A DNA stretch of 64,000 nt from Actinomadura fibrosa (GTDB taxonomy: Bacteria > Actinomycetota > Actinomycetes > Streptosporangiales > Streptosporangiaceae). Shown here piece by piece: positions 50,817 through 59,723 of this stretch; the stretch's first letter is position 1, and each line of letters starts with the position of its first letter. Position numbers and translations under genes: made by a program. A model generated the notes under the pieces. It saw only the letters and a program-made list of their open reading frames with translations, was not told the DNA's origin and did not search any database. The stretch spans positions 113,071 to 177,070 of the forward strand of contig NZ_CAACUY010000002.1 of NCBI RefSeq assembly GCF_900659615.1. Direction: 5' to 3'.

Positions 50817-51971
50817 ATGGTCATCGAGAGCGGCCCCCGCGGCGACCAGGGCGCGACCCTGCACGCCGTGAGCTCCGCCGTGCTCGCCGTCACCCGGCAC
50901 CTGTCCGTCCACGAGGTGCTCCAGGTGATCGTCCGGGCGGCCGCGCAGCTGCTGGACGCCCGCTACGCGGCCCTCGGCGTGCCCGACGACGAGGGGTCCT
51001 TCGCCGAGTTCGTCGTCGAGGGCGTCTCGGACGAGGACTGGGAGCGGATCGGCCCGCTGCCCCGCCAGCACGGCATGCTCGCCGCGATGCTGCGCGACGA
51101 CACGCCCAAGCGGCTCCGCGACATCCGCCGCGAGCCCGAGTTCGAGGGCTGGCCGGTCGCGCACCCCGTCCTCAAGGACTTCCTCGGCGTGCCCATCCGC
51201 GACGGCGAGGACGTCCTCGGCATCGTCTTCCTCGCCAACAAGCGCAGCCCCGGCGGGTTCACCGCCGACGACGAGGAGCTGCTGTCCCTGTTCGCCGCGC
51301 ACGCCGCGATCGCCATGGCCAACGCGCGGCTCTACGAGCACAACCGCGAGCTCACGGTCGTCGCCGAGCGCAACCGGCTCGCCCGGGAGCTGCACGACGC
51401 GGTCGCGCAGAAGCTGTTCTCGCTGCGGCTCACCGCCCGCACCGCCTCCGCGCTGGCCGAACGCGACCCCGCCCGCACCGTCCGGGAGCTGGAGCAGGTC
51501 GAGCGGCTCGCCGCCGAGGCCCTCGCCGAGCTCCGCGCCGTCATCTTCGAGCTGCGCCCCGCCGACCTCGCCGACGGGCTCGTCGCCTCGCTCCGCAAGC
51601 ACGTCGAGGTCCTCGACCGGGCGCACGAGGCCGCCGTCCGCTTCACCGCCGAGGGCGCCGACGTCCTGCCGGAGGAGCACGAGGCGGTCGTCTACCGCAT
51701 CGCCCAGGAGGCCCTCTACAACGCGCTGCGACACGCCGGCGCGGGCACCGTGGAGGTCCGCCTCGCGGCCGGTGGCGGCCAGGTCGTCCTGGAGGTCGCC
51801 GACGACGGCTCCGGTTTCGACACCGCCGAGCGGGGGCAGTCCAACGGCGACGCGCAGGGCGGCCTCGGGCTCGCCTCGATGCGCGACCGCGCGTGCTCGA
51901 TCGGCGGCACCCTCGCCATCGACGCCGCGCCCGGAAAAGGCACGGTCGTCCGGCTGGAGGTACCGCTGTGA
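50817..51971 (+). CDS. GAF-domain sensor histidine kinase (NarL/DesK class)
   Basis: A 384-residue soluble histidine kinase. The GAF domain (about 28-175) contains ARYAALGVPDDEG, LGVPIRDGEDVLGIVFLANKRSPGGFTADDEELL. The HisKA_3 motif is ERNRLARELHDAVAQKLFSLRLTAR with phospho-acceptor H193. The HATPase domain has AVVYRIAQEALYNALRHAG (N box), VADDGSGFD (G1) and GGLGLASMRDRA (G2). Related GAF kinases (DevS-like without haem proof) sense small molecules or redox. It is followed after 40 bases by its response regulator. Confidence 0.9.
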   Translation: MVIESGPRGDQGATLHAVSSAVLAVTRHLSVHEVLQVIVRAAAQLLDARYAALGVPDDEGSFAEFVVEGVSDEDWERIGPLPRQHGMLAAMLRDDTPKRLRDIRREPEFEGWPVAHPVLKDFLGVPIRDGEDVLGIVFLANKRSPGGFTADDEELLSLFAAHAAIAMANARLYEHNRELTVVAERNRLARELHDAVAQKLFSLRLTARTASALAERDPARTVRELEQVERLAAEALAELRAVIFELRPADLADGLVASLRKHVEVLDRAHEAAVRFTAEGADVLPEEHEAVVYRIAQEALYNALRHAGAGTVEVRLAAGGGQVVLEVADDGSGFDTAERGQSNGDAQGGLGLASMRDRACSIGGTLAIDAAPGKGTVVRLEVPL

Positions 51972-52011
51972 CCCGCCGCTCCGGAAATTCCCGCGATGAG
52001 GGGCGCGCCGC

Positions 52012-52680
52012 ATGACCGCCCGTGACACGATCAAGGTGCTGATCGCGGACGACCATCCCGTCGTCCGCCAGGGCCTGCGCACCTTCCTCGGCATCCAGGA
52101 CGACATCGAGGTCGTCGGGGAGGCCGCCGACGGCACGTCGGCCGTGACACTGGCCGAATCGCTGGAGCCCGATATCGTGCTGATGGACCTCAAGATGCCG
52201 GGCGCCGACGGCCTGACCGCGCTGACGGAGCTGCGGGCTCGTGGGGTGGCGGCGCGGGTCCTCATCCTGACCAGCGTGACGGAACGCGGACACGTGCTGC
52301 CGGCAGTACAGGCGGGCGCGGCCGGGTACCTCTACAAGGACGTCGACCCGCAGGCCCTCGTCCAGGCGATCAGAGCGGTCAATGATGGGCATGTCCTGTT
52401 CGCGCCCGACGCCGCCGAGGCGATGCTGAGGGCGGAGCCGGCGACCGACGACGACCGCGGCCTGGCCGCGCTGACCGAACGGGAACGGGAGGTGCTCGTG
52501 CACATCGCGCGGGGCAGGTCCAACCGCGAGATCGCCCGCGCGCTCGTCGTCTCCGAGAAGACGGTCAAGACGCATGTCAGTAATCTGCTCATGAAACTGG
52601 GAGTCCAGGATCGGACGCAGGCGGCCCTCTACGCCGTCCGGCACGGTGTCGAAGCCGCCGGGGAGGCCGCCCGTGACTGA
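52012..52680 (+). CDS. NarL/FixJ-family response regulator
   Basis: A 222-residue regulator. The receiver domain has the acidic pair in LIADDHPVV, phospho-acceptor D59 in IVLMDLKMPG, Thr/Ser in ILTSVTE and the switch Lys in AGYLYKDV. The LuxR-type helix-turn-helix is LTEREREVLVHIARGRSNREIARALVVSEKTVKTHVSNLLMKLGVQDRTQA. It is the partner of the preceding kinase. Confidence 0.92.
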   Translation: MTARDTIKVLIADDHPVVRQGLRTFLGIQDDIEVVGEAADGTSAVTLAESLEPDIVLMDLKMPGADGLTALTELRARGVAARVLILTSVTERGHVLPAVQAGAAGYLYKDVDPQALVQAIRAVNDGHVLFAPDAAEAMLRAEPATDDDRGLAALTEREREVLVHIARGRSNREIARALVVSEKTVKTHVSNLLMKLGVQDRTQAALYAVRHGVEAAGEAARD

Positions 52681-52716
52681 TACAACTCTCCTGACAGGAT
52701 CGTCATCGAAATTGGT

Positions 52717-53502
52717 ATGAACGTAGCAATCAGGTACGCAGCAGGCAGTGACATCGGGTGCAACCGAGAGAACAACGAGGACTCGGGCTACGCCGGTGCG
52801 CGGTTGATCGCGGTCGCGGACGGCATGGGGGGCTATGCCGGCGGCGAGGTCGCGAGCTCGACCGTCATCGGCTCGCTGCGCTCGCTGGACACCGGCGCCC
52901 ACAGTGACGACCTTGTCGAGATCCTGGGACGGGCGGTCGCGGAGGCCAACGAGAAGCTCCGCATCGTCCGCGAGGAACGCCCCGACCTCAGCCGGATGGG
53001 CACCACGCTCACCGCGATGCTGTGGTCCGGGCAGACCGTCGCCCTCGCGCACATCGGCGACTCGCGCGGCTACCTGCTGCGCGACGGCGAGCTGTTCCAG
53101 ATGACCCAGGACCACACGATGGACGAGCTCCTCAAGGCGGAGGCCGAGCAGGCGGGCCAGACCGCCGACCCGGCCGAGACGTCCCGGCTCTCCCACGTGC
53201 TGTACCGGGTCCTGGACGGCCGCGAGGACCGCGAACCCGACCTGCGGCTCCGCGAGGCCCGGCTCGGCGACCGCTACCTGCTGTGCTCCGACGGCCTCAG
53301 CGGCCCCGTCGACGCGCAGAAGATCTACGAGGTGCTGTCCGCCGAGGCCGAACCGCAGCGCGCCGTCGACCGGCTGATCGAGCTCGCCCGCGACAACGGC
53401 GGCCCCGACAACATCACCGCCGTCGTCGCCGACGTCGTCGAGTCCGAGCACATCACCGAAGCCGAACCCCCCCGCACGGTGGGCGCCGCCGGCGGTGTTT
53501 AA
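52717..53502 (+). CDS. PP2C-type serine/threonine phosphatase (PstP-like)
   Basis: A 261-residue PPM phosphatase. The motifs are GSDIGCNRENNEDSGYAG (metal Asp), LIAVADGMGGYAGGEVAS, MGTTLTAMLW, LAHIGDSRGYLLRDG, LLCSDGLSGPVD and DNGGPDNITAVVADVV, all complete. There is no membrane segment. It dephosphorylates Ser/Thr targets, perhaps of Hanks kinases or anti-sigma antagonists. It is 36 bases after the response regulator and may be co-transcribed, which would join two phosphorylation systems. Confidence 0.9.
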   Translation: MNVAIRYAAGSDIGCNRENNEDSGYAGARLIAVADGMGGYAGGEVASSTVIGSLRSLDTGAHSDDLVEILGRAVAEANEKLRIVREERPDLSRMGTTLTAMLWSGQTVALAHIGDSRGYLLRDGELFQMTQDHTMDELLKAEAEQAGQTADPAETSRLSHVLYRVLDGREDREPDLRLREARLGDRYLLCSDGLSGPVDAQKIYEVLSAEAEPQRAVDRLIELARDNGGPDNITAVVADVVESEHITEAEPPRTVGAAGGV

Positions 53503-54218
53503 CTCGGTCTCGGCCCAGGTGCTCGCCTTGCGGCTCGCACCTGACCGTTCCTGGGCGAGCGCTGCATCGCTTCGCGATCTTCCCGGTGAGGCTCGCCTCC
53601 GGCGTCGCCTCACCGCTCAGTTAACGCGCTCGCGCGCCACCTGAGGCCTCCGCGAACCGACCCCAAGCGGCGCCCCCACCCACGCGCGCCATCCCTCAGC
53701 GGCGCCCCCACCGACCGATGCGGCGCCCTCCCCTAGCGGCGCCCCACCCATGCGGCGCCCCATCCATGCGGCGCCCTCACCGATGCGGCGGCCTCCCCGA
53801 TGCGGCGGCATGCCTCAGCGGCGCCTTCGCCGCAAGCGGCGTCTTCGCCGCAAGCGGCGTCTTCGTCCCGGCGGCGTCTTTGCCGCAGCGCACCTCTTTG
53901 CGCGTGTGTCTTGGCCGGTCCGCCGGTCTCTTGGTCTTCCGCGCTCCGCGGCTCCGTGTACGTCCGGCAGCGTGAGTGCCGCGCGTCCCCTCCGCGAGCG
54001 GCCGCCTTCTCTCCGCGTCTCCCCGCCGTGGCCCCGCCGCGTGTCCGCTTGTTCTTGCAGGGTTCTTTCAGGTTTCGCTCAGGGGCGCCCGTGGGTTGGC
54101 GGGTGGGGGCGGGAACGTGAAACTGTGCTCATGTAGCTGGGAGTTTGTCCTAGTCTTTGCTCTGAGGTGGCGTCGCTCACGCACTGGGTAACGGTCCCAT
54201 CGCGGATGATGGAGCGGA
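53503..54218. repeat. Intergenic region with 16-18-bp GCGGCGCC tandem repeats and hairpins
   Basis: No supported gene. GGTGAGGC at 53585-53592 pairs with GCCTCACC at 53607-53614 and could end the PP2C transcript. From 53668 to 53880 the core (A/T)GCGGCG(C/T)C recurs about 12 times at 16-18-base spacing, ending with two copies of CGCCGCAAGCGGCGTCTT, each a CGCCGC-AA-GCGGCG hairpin. The rest, to 54180, is ordinary GC-rich DNA with C-rich runs. Confidence 0.6.
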
Positions 54219-54251
54219 CTTGACCTACCTCGGGGTGCACCCGGTATACGG
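54219..54251 (+). promoter_or_regulatory. Possible promoter for the DUF2752 gene
   Basis: TTGACC followed at 18 bases by GTATAC (or TATACG at 19) lies ten bases upstream of ATG 54261. The short distance implies an almost leaderless transcript, which is common in actinomycetes. Confidence 0.4.
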
Positions 54252-54260
54252 GTCACTCGG

Positions 54261-54737
54261 ATGAATGTCATCGAGGCGGAGGATTCGTTGGGGGAAGTGG
54301 CCGGGGCGGTGGCCGCCGGGGCGCCCGAGGGTGCGCTCGGACGGGTCGCCAGCCGGACCTTCACCGCGGCGCGGCACGGCCCTGTGGGTGTGATGCTGCG
54401 TGCCGCGGCGATGGCCGTCGCGGCCGTCGGCGCGGCGTGGATCCACCGTGTCAACGACCCCGGCGTGCTCTGCCCCATGCGGGCGCTCACCGGCATCCCG
54501 TGTCCCCTCTGCGGCGGGACCACGGTGTTCATCGAGATGGGCTCGGGCCGTCCGGTCCAGGCCGTGCTCGCGAACCCGGTGGCCCTCGCCGCCGCGGCCG
54601 GCGTCCTCGCCGCGCCGCTGGGGGCGGGTGCGCGGTGGTGGGCACTCCAGCCGAAGACCCGTGCCTGGATGCTCGGTACCGCCCTCGCGGGGTCGGAACT
54701 GTGGCAGCTCGTCCGGCTCGGAGTCCTGCGGGTCTGA
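54261..54737 (+). CDS. DUF2752 membrane protein
   Basis: A 158-residue protein. LCPMRALTGIPCPLCGGTTVFIEMGSGRPVQAVLANPVAL is the DUF2752 signature: C-P-x-R-x-x-T-G-x-x-C-P-x-C-G-x-T-(R/T)-A/x-hydrophobic, with two or three cysteines at the membrane boundary. Membrane segments are seen at about 46-66, 105-125 and 132-152. The function is unknown. The 55-residue N-terminal extension is longer than in most members. It is followed after 88 bases by the RDD gene; the two occur together in many actinobacteria. Confidence 0.85.
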   Translation: MNVIEAEDSLGEVAGAVAAGAPEGALGRVASRTFTAARHGPVGVMLRAAAMAVAAVGAAWIHRVNDPGVLCPMRALTGIPCPLCGGTTVFIEMGSGRPVQAVLANPVALAAAAGVLAAPLGAGARWWALQPKTRAWMLGTALAGSELWQLVRLGVLRV

Positions 54738-54825
54738 GCCGCGGTCCTGTGTCGGTCAGACATGCGGAGCCCTCCGGGTCCGGCGCGCGTCACATCACGA
54801 CAGGGTCAATCAATAAGGAGCAAGT

Positions 54826-55536
54826 GTGGGTAACCCCTACGACCCCTACGGCCAGCAGCCGGGGTACGGGCAGCAGCCCGGTTACGGCCAGCCCCCCGCC
54901 CAGCAGCCGGGGTACGGCCAGCCTCCGGCGCAGCCGGGTTACGGGCAGCAGCCCGGGTACGGGCAGCCGCCCGCGCAGCCGGGGTACGGCCAGCAGCCGC
55001 AGCCCGGGTACGGGCAGCCGCCGGCGCAGCAGGGTTACGGGCAGCAGCCGCAGCCCGGATACGGCCAGCAGCCGGTGCACCAGGAGGTGCACCACCACCA
55101 CTACGGCTCGACGGGCCAGCTCGCCGAGTGGGGCTCGCGCGCCGGCGCCGCCATCATCGACGGGCTGATCATCGGCGCGCCGGTGGGCATCCTGTACTTC
55201 ATCGCGCTGCTGCTCATGGGGTCCGGCAGCGGCGGCGCCGCGGTCATCGGCGTGCTGTTCCTGCTGATCGCCGTCGGCATCGGCCTCGGCGGCGGCATCT
55301 GGCTGATCTACCAGGAGGGCACCACCGGTCAGACGATCGGCAAGCGCCAGATGGGGATCCGCCTGGTGAGCGCCCAGACCGGCCAGGTGCTCGGCTTCGG
55401 CGGCGCGTTCGTGCGGCGCCTCGCGCACATCGCCGACAGCTTCGCCTGCTACATCGGCTACTTCTGGCCGCTGTTCGACGACCGCAAGCAGACGTTCGCC
55501 GACAAGATCTGCAACACCCTCGTCGTCCGCGCCTGA
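54826..55536 (+). CDS. RDD-family membrane protein with Gln/Pro/Gly/Tyr-rich repeat tail
   Basis: A 236-residue protein. Residues 4-84 are repeats of [15 protein letters not shown], followed by a His-rich [11 protein letters not shown]. The RDD domain has [23 protein letters not shown] with the Arg-Asp pattern, two central membrane segments, and [22 protein letters not shown]. The C-terminal membrane segment ends in the conserved [20 protein letters not shown] 54826 has AAGGAG upstream. The repeats are disordered and may help condensation or cell-wall contact. RDD proteins may be ion transporters, but this is unsettled. A terminator follows. Confidence 0.88.
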   Translation: MGNPYDPYGQQPGYGQQPGYGQPPAQQPGYGQPPAQPGYGQQPGYGQPPAQPGYGQQPQPGYGQPPAQQGYGQQPQPGYGQQPVHQEVHHHHYGSTGQLAEWGSRAGAAIIDGLIIGAPVGILYFIALLLMGSGSGGAAVIGVLFLLIAVGIGLGGGIWLIYQEGTTGQTIGKRQMGIRLVSAQTGQVLGFGGAFVRRLAHIADSFACYIGYFWPLFDDRKQTFADKICNTLVVRA

Positions 55537-55551
55537 TCGGACGCGAGGTCC

Positions 55552-55580
55552 GGGGCGTTCCCTTCGGGGGGCGCCCCTTT
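55552..55580 (+). terminator. Terminator with TTCG loop
   Basis: GGGGCGTTCCC-TTCG-GGGGGCGCCCC forms an 11-bp stem (two G-U pairs) closed by a stable UUCG tetraloop, then TTT. It lies 15 bases after the RDD stop and 8 bases before the end of the reverse-strand gene. Confidence 0.8.
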
Positions 55581-55587
55581 CGGCATC

Positions 55588-56343
55588 TCAGGGGACGGGG
55601 TCGAACGCGCTGTTGCAGGCGGCGACGAGGGCGCGGCGGACGGCGCCGTCGAGCAGCCGCAGGGCCGCGCCGCGGCGGCGCATCTGGTCGGCGGTCAGGC
55701 CGCGGTCGTCCATCCTGCGGGCGAGCTCCACGACGAGGGACAGCCGGCCGGCGAGGGCGGCGACGCGGTGCGCGCGGGGCGGGTAGCCGGGCGCGAGCGG
55801 GTGGTCGCCGCGGTCCGGGTCGCGCAGGTCGACGAGGGCGTCGGCGATCTCCGGGGGGACGCCGGTGACGTCGTCCACGGTCAGCAGCGCCTCGGTGGCG
55901 TCGCGCATCGCGAGGGTGAGCCGCCGGTCGGCCTCCGCGAGGGACGGGACGTCGGGCAGCGCGGGCGCCGCGTCCCAGGTCGTCCAGCGGACGCCGACGT
56001 AGGACGAGCCGCGCAGGTCCTCGACGGGGACCAGGCCCATCGCGCGGTCGCCGAGCACGGCGACGACGCCGGCGCCGGCGTCGATCGCGGCGGTGTTGAA
56101 GTCCGGCGGGCCGGTGAGGCCGAGGGGGTCGCCCGGCTCGGGCAGGGCCAGCCGGAACGCGGTCATGCCGCCGACGCGCAGGTCGCCGAGCCCGCGGCGG
56201 AGCGGCACCTCGGCGGGCGCGTCGCCGAGGATCTGCGGTCCGGCGGACTTCTCGACGGCGTCGACGGCCTCGTCCAGGCCGACGTGCCCCGTCAGCCACG
56301 CATTGCCCCACGCCACGAGCGCGGTCGCCACGTCCTTACTCAT
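55588..56343 (-). CDS. Conserved hypothetical protein
   Basis: A 251-residue protein without a recognised domain. It is mostly helical with a beta-rich centre; it contains VATALVAWGNAWLTGHVGLDEAVDAVEK, LPEPGDPLGLTGPPDFNTAAIDAGAGVVAVL, RWTTWDAAP and LAEADRRLTLAMRDATEALL. There is no signal peptide or membrane segment. The GPxxFNxAAIDAGxAV pattern is familiar from actinobacterial hypotheticals of similar length. ATG 56343 is the natural start. It is divergent from the ABC ATPase gene. Confidence 0.75.
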   Translation of the reverse strand: MSKDVATALVAWGNAWLTGHVGLDEAVDAVEKSAGPQILGDAPAEVPLRRGLGDLRVGGMTAFRLALPEPGDPLGLTGPPDFNTAAIDAGAGVVAVLGDRAMGLVPVEDLRGSSYVGVRWTTWDAAPALPDVPSLAEADRRLTLAMRDATEALLTVDDVTGVPPEIADALVDLRDPDRGDHPLAPGYPPRAHRVAALAGRLSLVVELARRMDDRGLTADQMRRRGAALRLLDGAVRRALVAACNSAFDPVP

Positions 56344-56552
56344 CCGATCCCCAACAATCCCCAATGGGCATGCGATCCACCATAAGCGCTCCGATCCGCG
56401 GTTCCACCGGGCGCGGGGGACCGCGCGGTCCCGGAAGCGGGCGCGGGACGGCCGTTCCGGTGGGGAGGCGGGGGGCCACGCGGACCCTGTATCGCATAGG
56501 TTCTTCCTGAGAACGGACCACCTGGATGGCGGATCGAGGTCGAAGGCGCGCG

Positions 56553-57341
56553 ATGGCCGGCGAGGTACTGCAACTCCGCGGAGTCGGGGTCAGGCGCGAG
56601 GGGGCGACCCTGCTGCGCGATGTCACGTGGACGGTGAACGAGAACGAGCGCTGGGTCGTCGTCGGCCCGAACGGCGCGGGGAAGACGACCCTGCTCCAGA
56701 TCGCCGCCGCGATGCTGCATCCGACGGAGGGCTCGGTCGAGATCCTGGAGGAGGAGCTGGGCCGGACGGACGTGTTCGAGCTGCGGCCCCGGATCGGCAT
56801 AGCGAGCTCGGCGGTGGCGGCGAAGGTCCCGGACGGCGAGAAGGTCATCGACCTGGTGCTGACGGCGTCGTACGCGATCGTCGGCCGCTGGCAGGAGGAG
56901 TACGACTCCCTCGACGTGAGCCGTGCGGCGGGGCTGCTCGACGCCCTCGGTTGCGCCGAGCTGATGGGCCGGACGTTCGGCACGCTGTCGGAGGGGGAGC
57001 GCAAGCGGGTGCAGATCGCGCGGGCCCTCATGCCTGATCCGGAGCTGCTGCTGCTGGACGAGCCCGCCGCGGGCCTCGACCTCGGCGGCCGGGAGGACCT
57101 CGTCGGGCGGCTGAGCCGCCTGGCGGACGATCCGGCGGCTCCGACGATGGTGATGGTCACGCACCATGTCGAGGAGGTTCCGGAGGGGTTCACGCACGCG
57201 CTGCTGCTGCGCGGGGGCGAGGTCGTCGCGCAGGGCAAGGTGGACGAGGTGTTCACGGTGGAGCACCTGTCGCACTGCTTCGGCCTTCCGCTGTCGGTGG
57301 AGCGGCAGAACGGCCGCTGGTACGCGCGCGCCGCCGGGTGA
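56553..57341 (+). CDS. ABC transporter ATP-binding protein without a neighbouring permease
   Basis: A 262-residue single ATPase domain. Walker A is VVVGPNGAGKTTLLQIAA, the signature is TLSEGERKRVQIARAL, Walker B is LLLLDEPAAGLDLGG and the switch His is in VMVTHHVEEVPEGFTHALLL. It resembles the YlmA/ModF-like group whose members often lack a dedicated permease. ATG 56553 has GAAGG six bases upstream; ATG 56526 would add nine residues with no ribosome site. It may act with a distant permease or in a non-transport role. Confidence 0.88.
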   Translation: MAGEVLQLRGVGVRREGATLLRDVTWTVNENERWVVVGPNGAGKTTLLQIAAAMLHPTEGSVEILEEELGRTDVFELRPRIGIASSAVAAKVPDGEKVIDLVLTASYAIVGRWQEEYDSLDVSRAAGLLDALGCAELMGRTFGTLSEGERKRVQIARALMPDPELLLLDEPAAGLDLGGREDLVGRLSRLADDPAAPTMVMVTHHVEEVPEGFTHALLLRGGEVVAQGKVDEVFTVEHLSHCFGLPLSVERQNGRWYARAAG

Positions 57342-57408
57342 CGGGCGCGCGTTTCCGAGCCGGATTTCACATGTTCCCGAACGGATCGGCCCGTTTTACG
57401 ATCCAGAG

Positions 57409-58479
57409 GTGATCTCCACGCTGGTCCTCGCCGTCGCCGTCGTGGCGGTGGGGGCCGTCCTGCTGTACCGGGCGGTGCGGGTCGTCCCGCACGCGACGTC
57501 CGACATCGTCGAGCGGTTCGGGCACTACCACCGGACGCTCGACGCCGGGCTCGGCGTGGTGGTGCCGTTCGCCGACCAGGTCCGCAGCCGCATCGACCTG
57601 CGCGAGCAGGTCGTCCCGTTCGGGCCGCTGGCGGTGAGCACGTCCGAGAACCTCGTGGCGAGCGTCGAGACGGTCGTGTACTACCAGGTGACGGACGCGA
57701 GGTCCGCGACGTACGAGGTCGCCGACTTCCTCACCGCGATGGAGCAGCTCACGGTCACGACGCTGCGCGGCGTCATCGGCGGCATGGACCTGGAGCGCAC
57801 CCTCGCGTCCCGCGAGGAGATCGCCGCGGAGCTGCGGCGCGCGCTGGACGGGACGACCGGCGCGTGGGGCGTCCGCGTCAACCGGGTCGAGCTGAAGGCG
57901 ATCGACCCGCCCGGCTCCATCCGGGAGGCGATCGAGAAGCAGACGCGCGCCGACCGGGAGAAGCGCGCCTCGATTCTCACCGCCGAGGGGCGCAAGCAGG
58001 CGGCGATCCTGACGGCGGAGGGTGAGCGGACCTCGGCCGTCCTGCGGGCGCGCGGGGAGGCGGAGGCGGCGGTCCTGGCGGCGGAGGCGGACGCGAAGGC
58101 GCAGGCGGCGCGGGCGCGCGGGCAGGCGCAGGCCATCGCGACGGTGTTCAAGGCGATCCACGAGGGGAGGCCGGACGAGCGGCTGCTCGCCTACGAGTAC
58201 CTCCAGACCCTCCCGAAGATCGCGGAGGGCGGGTCGAACACGGTGTGGATCGTGCCGAGCGACATGGACCAGGCTCTGAGCGGTCTGTTCGGCGCGGCGG
58301 GCAGGCAGGGCGCCGCCGCGGGCGCCCCGGCGGACGCCGGCGGGTCGGACGATCGCGTCGCCGTGTCCGTGCCGCACGCGGAGGCGGCGCTGACCGACGA
58401 CGCGGACGTCCGGGGCGATGACGTGGACGGCGCGTCCGGCCGGGCGCCCGACGACGACTACCGCCCCTTCGCGCGCTGA
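57409..58479 (+). CDS. SPFH (band 7) protein, stomatin-like
   Basis: A 356-residue slipin-like protein. There is an N-terminal membrane segment (residues 1-21) and a band-7 domain with IVERFGHYHRTLDAGLGVVVPF, VETVVYYQVTDARSATYEVADFLTAMEQLTVTTLRGVIGGMDLERTLASREEIAAELR and WGVRVNRVELKAIDPP. A long Ala/Glu/Arg coiled coil (190-280) and an acidic tail follow. It starts at GTG 57409. It is the second SPFH protein in the window and is not a close copy of the one at 3.7 kb. It may scaffold a membrane domain with the ABC ATPase gene 67 bases upstream, but that is speculation. Confidence 0.88.
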   Translation: MISTLVLAVAVVAVGAVLLYRAVRVVPHATSDIVERFGHYHRTLDAGLGVVVPFADQVRSRIDLREQVVPFGPLAVSTSENLVASVETVVYYQVTDARSATYEVADFLTAMEQLTVTTLRGVIGGMDLERTLASREEIAAELRRALDGTTGAWGVRVNRVELKAIDPPGSIREAIEKQTRADREKRASILTAEGRKQAAILTAEGERTSAVLRARGEAEAAVLAAEADAKAQAARARGQAQAIATVFKAIHEGRPDERLLAYEYLQTLPKIAEGGSNTVWIVPSDMDQALSGLFGAAGRQGAAAGAPADAGGSDDRVAVSVPHAEAALTDDADVRGDDVDGASGRAPDDDYRPFAR

Positions 58480-58577
58480 CCGTCGCGGCGCCGGACGCGT
58501 CGCGCGGGTACCCCCGATCGGCCCTGGTGAGCTGCGGGTCCCTACGATCGTGTGCACCGTTGGACGATCCGTGACGC

Positions 58578-59366
58578 GTGGATGGGGCCGATTTGGACGT
58601 GCTGGAAGCGGTCGCGGTGTTCGCCGCCGGGGTCGCCGCCGGAGGCATCAACACGATCGTGGGCTCGGGCTCGCTGATCACGTTCCCGACGCTGCTCTCG
58701 CTCGGCTACGTCCCGGTCGTCGCGAACGTCTCCAACAACATCGGCCTCGTGCCGGGCGGGGTGAGCGGCGCCTACGGCTACCGCAAGGAGCTGAAGGGGC
58801 AGCGGGCCCGGCTGCTGCGGCTCGGCAGCGCGTCGCTGATCGGCGCCGTCGCGGGCGCGCTGCTGCTGCTCGGGCTGCCCGCCGGGGCGTTCAAGGTCAT
58901 CGTGCCCGCGCTGATCGCCGTCGCGCTGGTTCTCGTGGTGGTGCAGCCCCGCCTCCAGAAGTGGACGGTGCGGCGCCGCGAGGACGGGCGGCACCGGCCG
59001 AACGGCGGCCCGCTGCTGTGGGCGGGCGTCCTGCTGGCGGGCGTGTACGGCGGCTACTTCGGCGCGGCGCAGGGCATCGTGCTCATCGCGCTGCTCGGGA
59101 TCGCGCTGGACGACGACCTCCAGCGGCTCAACGCCGGCAAGAACGTCCTGTCGGCCGTCGTGAACGGCACGGCGGCGCTGGTGTTCATCGCCCTGTGGAT
59201 CGTGTCGGACACGCGGATCGACTGGTGGGCGGTGCTGATGATCGCTGCCGGGTCGACCGTCGGGGGGCTGGTCGGGGCCCGCGTCGGACGGCGCATCCCG
59301 CCCCTGGTGCTGCGGGGCGTGATCGTGGTCGTGGGCCTCGTGGCGATCATCAATCTGCTGTTCTGA
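58578..59366 (+). CDS. TSUP-family (TauE/SafE) membrane transporter
   Basis: A 262-residue protein with eight membrane segments. The two halves show the family pattern AGGINTIVGSGSLITFPTLLSLGY and later VYGGYFGAAQGIVLIALLGI, with LNAGKNVLSAVVNGTAALVFI near the end. TSUP proteins move sulfite, sulfonates or other small anions. No sulfur gene is adjacent, so the substrate is open. The start is GTG 58578. Confidence 0.88.
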   Translation: MDGADLDVLEAVAVFAAGVAAGGINTIVGSGSLITFPTLLSLGYVPVVANVSNNIGLVPGGVSGAYGYRKELKGQRARLLRLGSASLIGAVAGALLLLGLPAGAFKVIVPALIAVALVLVVVQPRLQKWTVRRREDGRHRPNGGPLLWAGVLLAGVYGGYFGAAQGIVLIALLGIALDDDLQRLNAGKNVLSAVVNGTAALVFIALWIVSDTRIDWWAVLMIAAGSTVGGLVGARVGRRIPPLVLRGVIVVVGLVAIINLLF

Positions 59367-59439
59367 CCAGCGGTTTCGCCGGATCTGGACGGTCCCGGGC
59401 GGGATTGCCGGACCCGGTTTCGGGGTATATGTCGAATGT

Positions 59440-59709
59440 ATGTTCGACTACCCGAAAGGTTCGCGGATGAAGGGCGACAGGGTCGAGATCGTGATCGACG
59501 CCGGCGAGGGCACGCGGACCTACGAGGTCGTCGCGAGCCGGGCCGGGCGCCGCGTGGAGGTGGCGACCCGGCGCGGGGTCGTCGAGGTCAGCGAGGTCAC
59601 CCGCACGGGCACCGCCGTCCGCACCGCGCGGTTCATGGCGAGCCGCGTGCTCGCGCTCGTCGAGTACCCCGTCGCGGACGGCGCCCACCCCGACGAGCAG
59701 GAGGGCTGA
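59440..59709 (+). CDS. Small conserved protein of unknown function
   Basis: An 89-residue, beta-rich protein: GDRVEIVIDAGEGTRTYEVVASRAGRRVEVATRRGVVEVSEVTRTGTAVRTARFMASRVLALVEYP. There is no signal or membrane segment. The family is not recognised. GAAAGG stands before the internal ATG 59467, so the shorter 80-residue form may be the true product. Its end is 14 bases from the end of the convergent Rieske gene. Confidence 0.7.
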   Translation: MFDYPKGSRMKGDRVEIVIDAGEGTRTYEVVASRAGRRVEVATRRGVVEVSEVTRTGTAVRTARFMASRVLALVEYPVADGAHPDEQEG

Positions 59710-59723
59710 AGCGCGCGAAGCGG

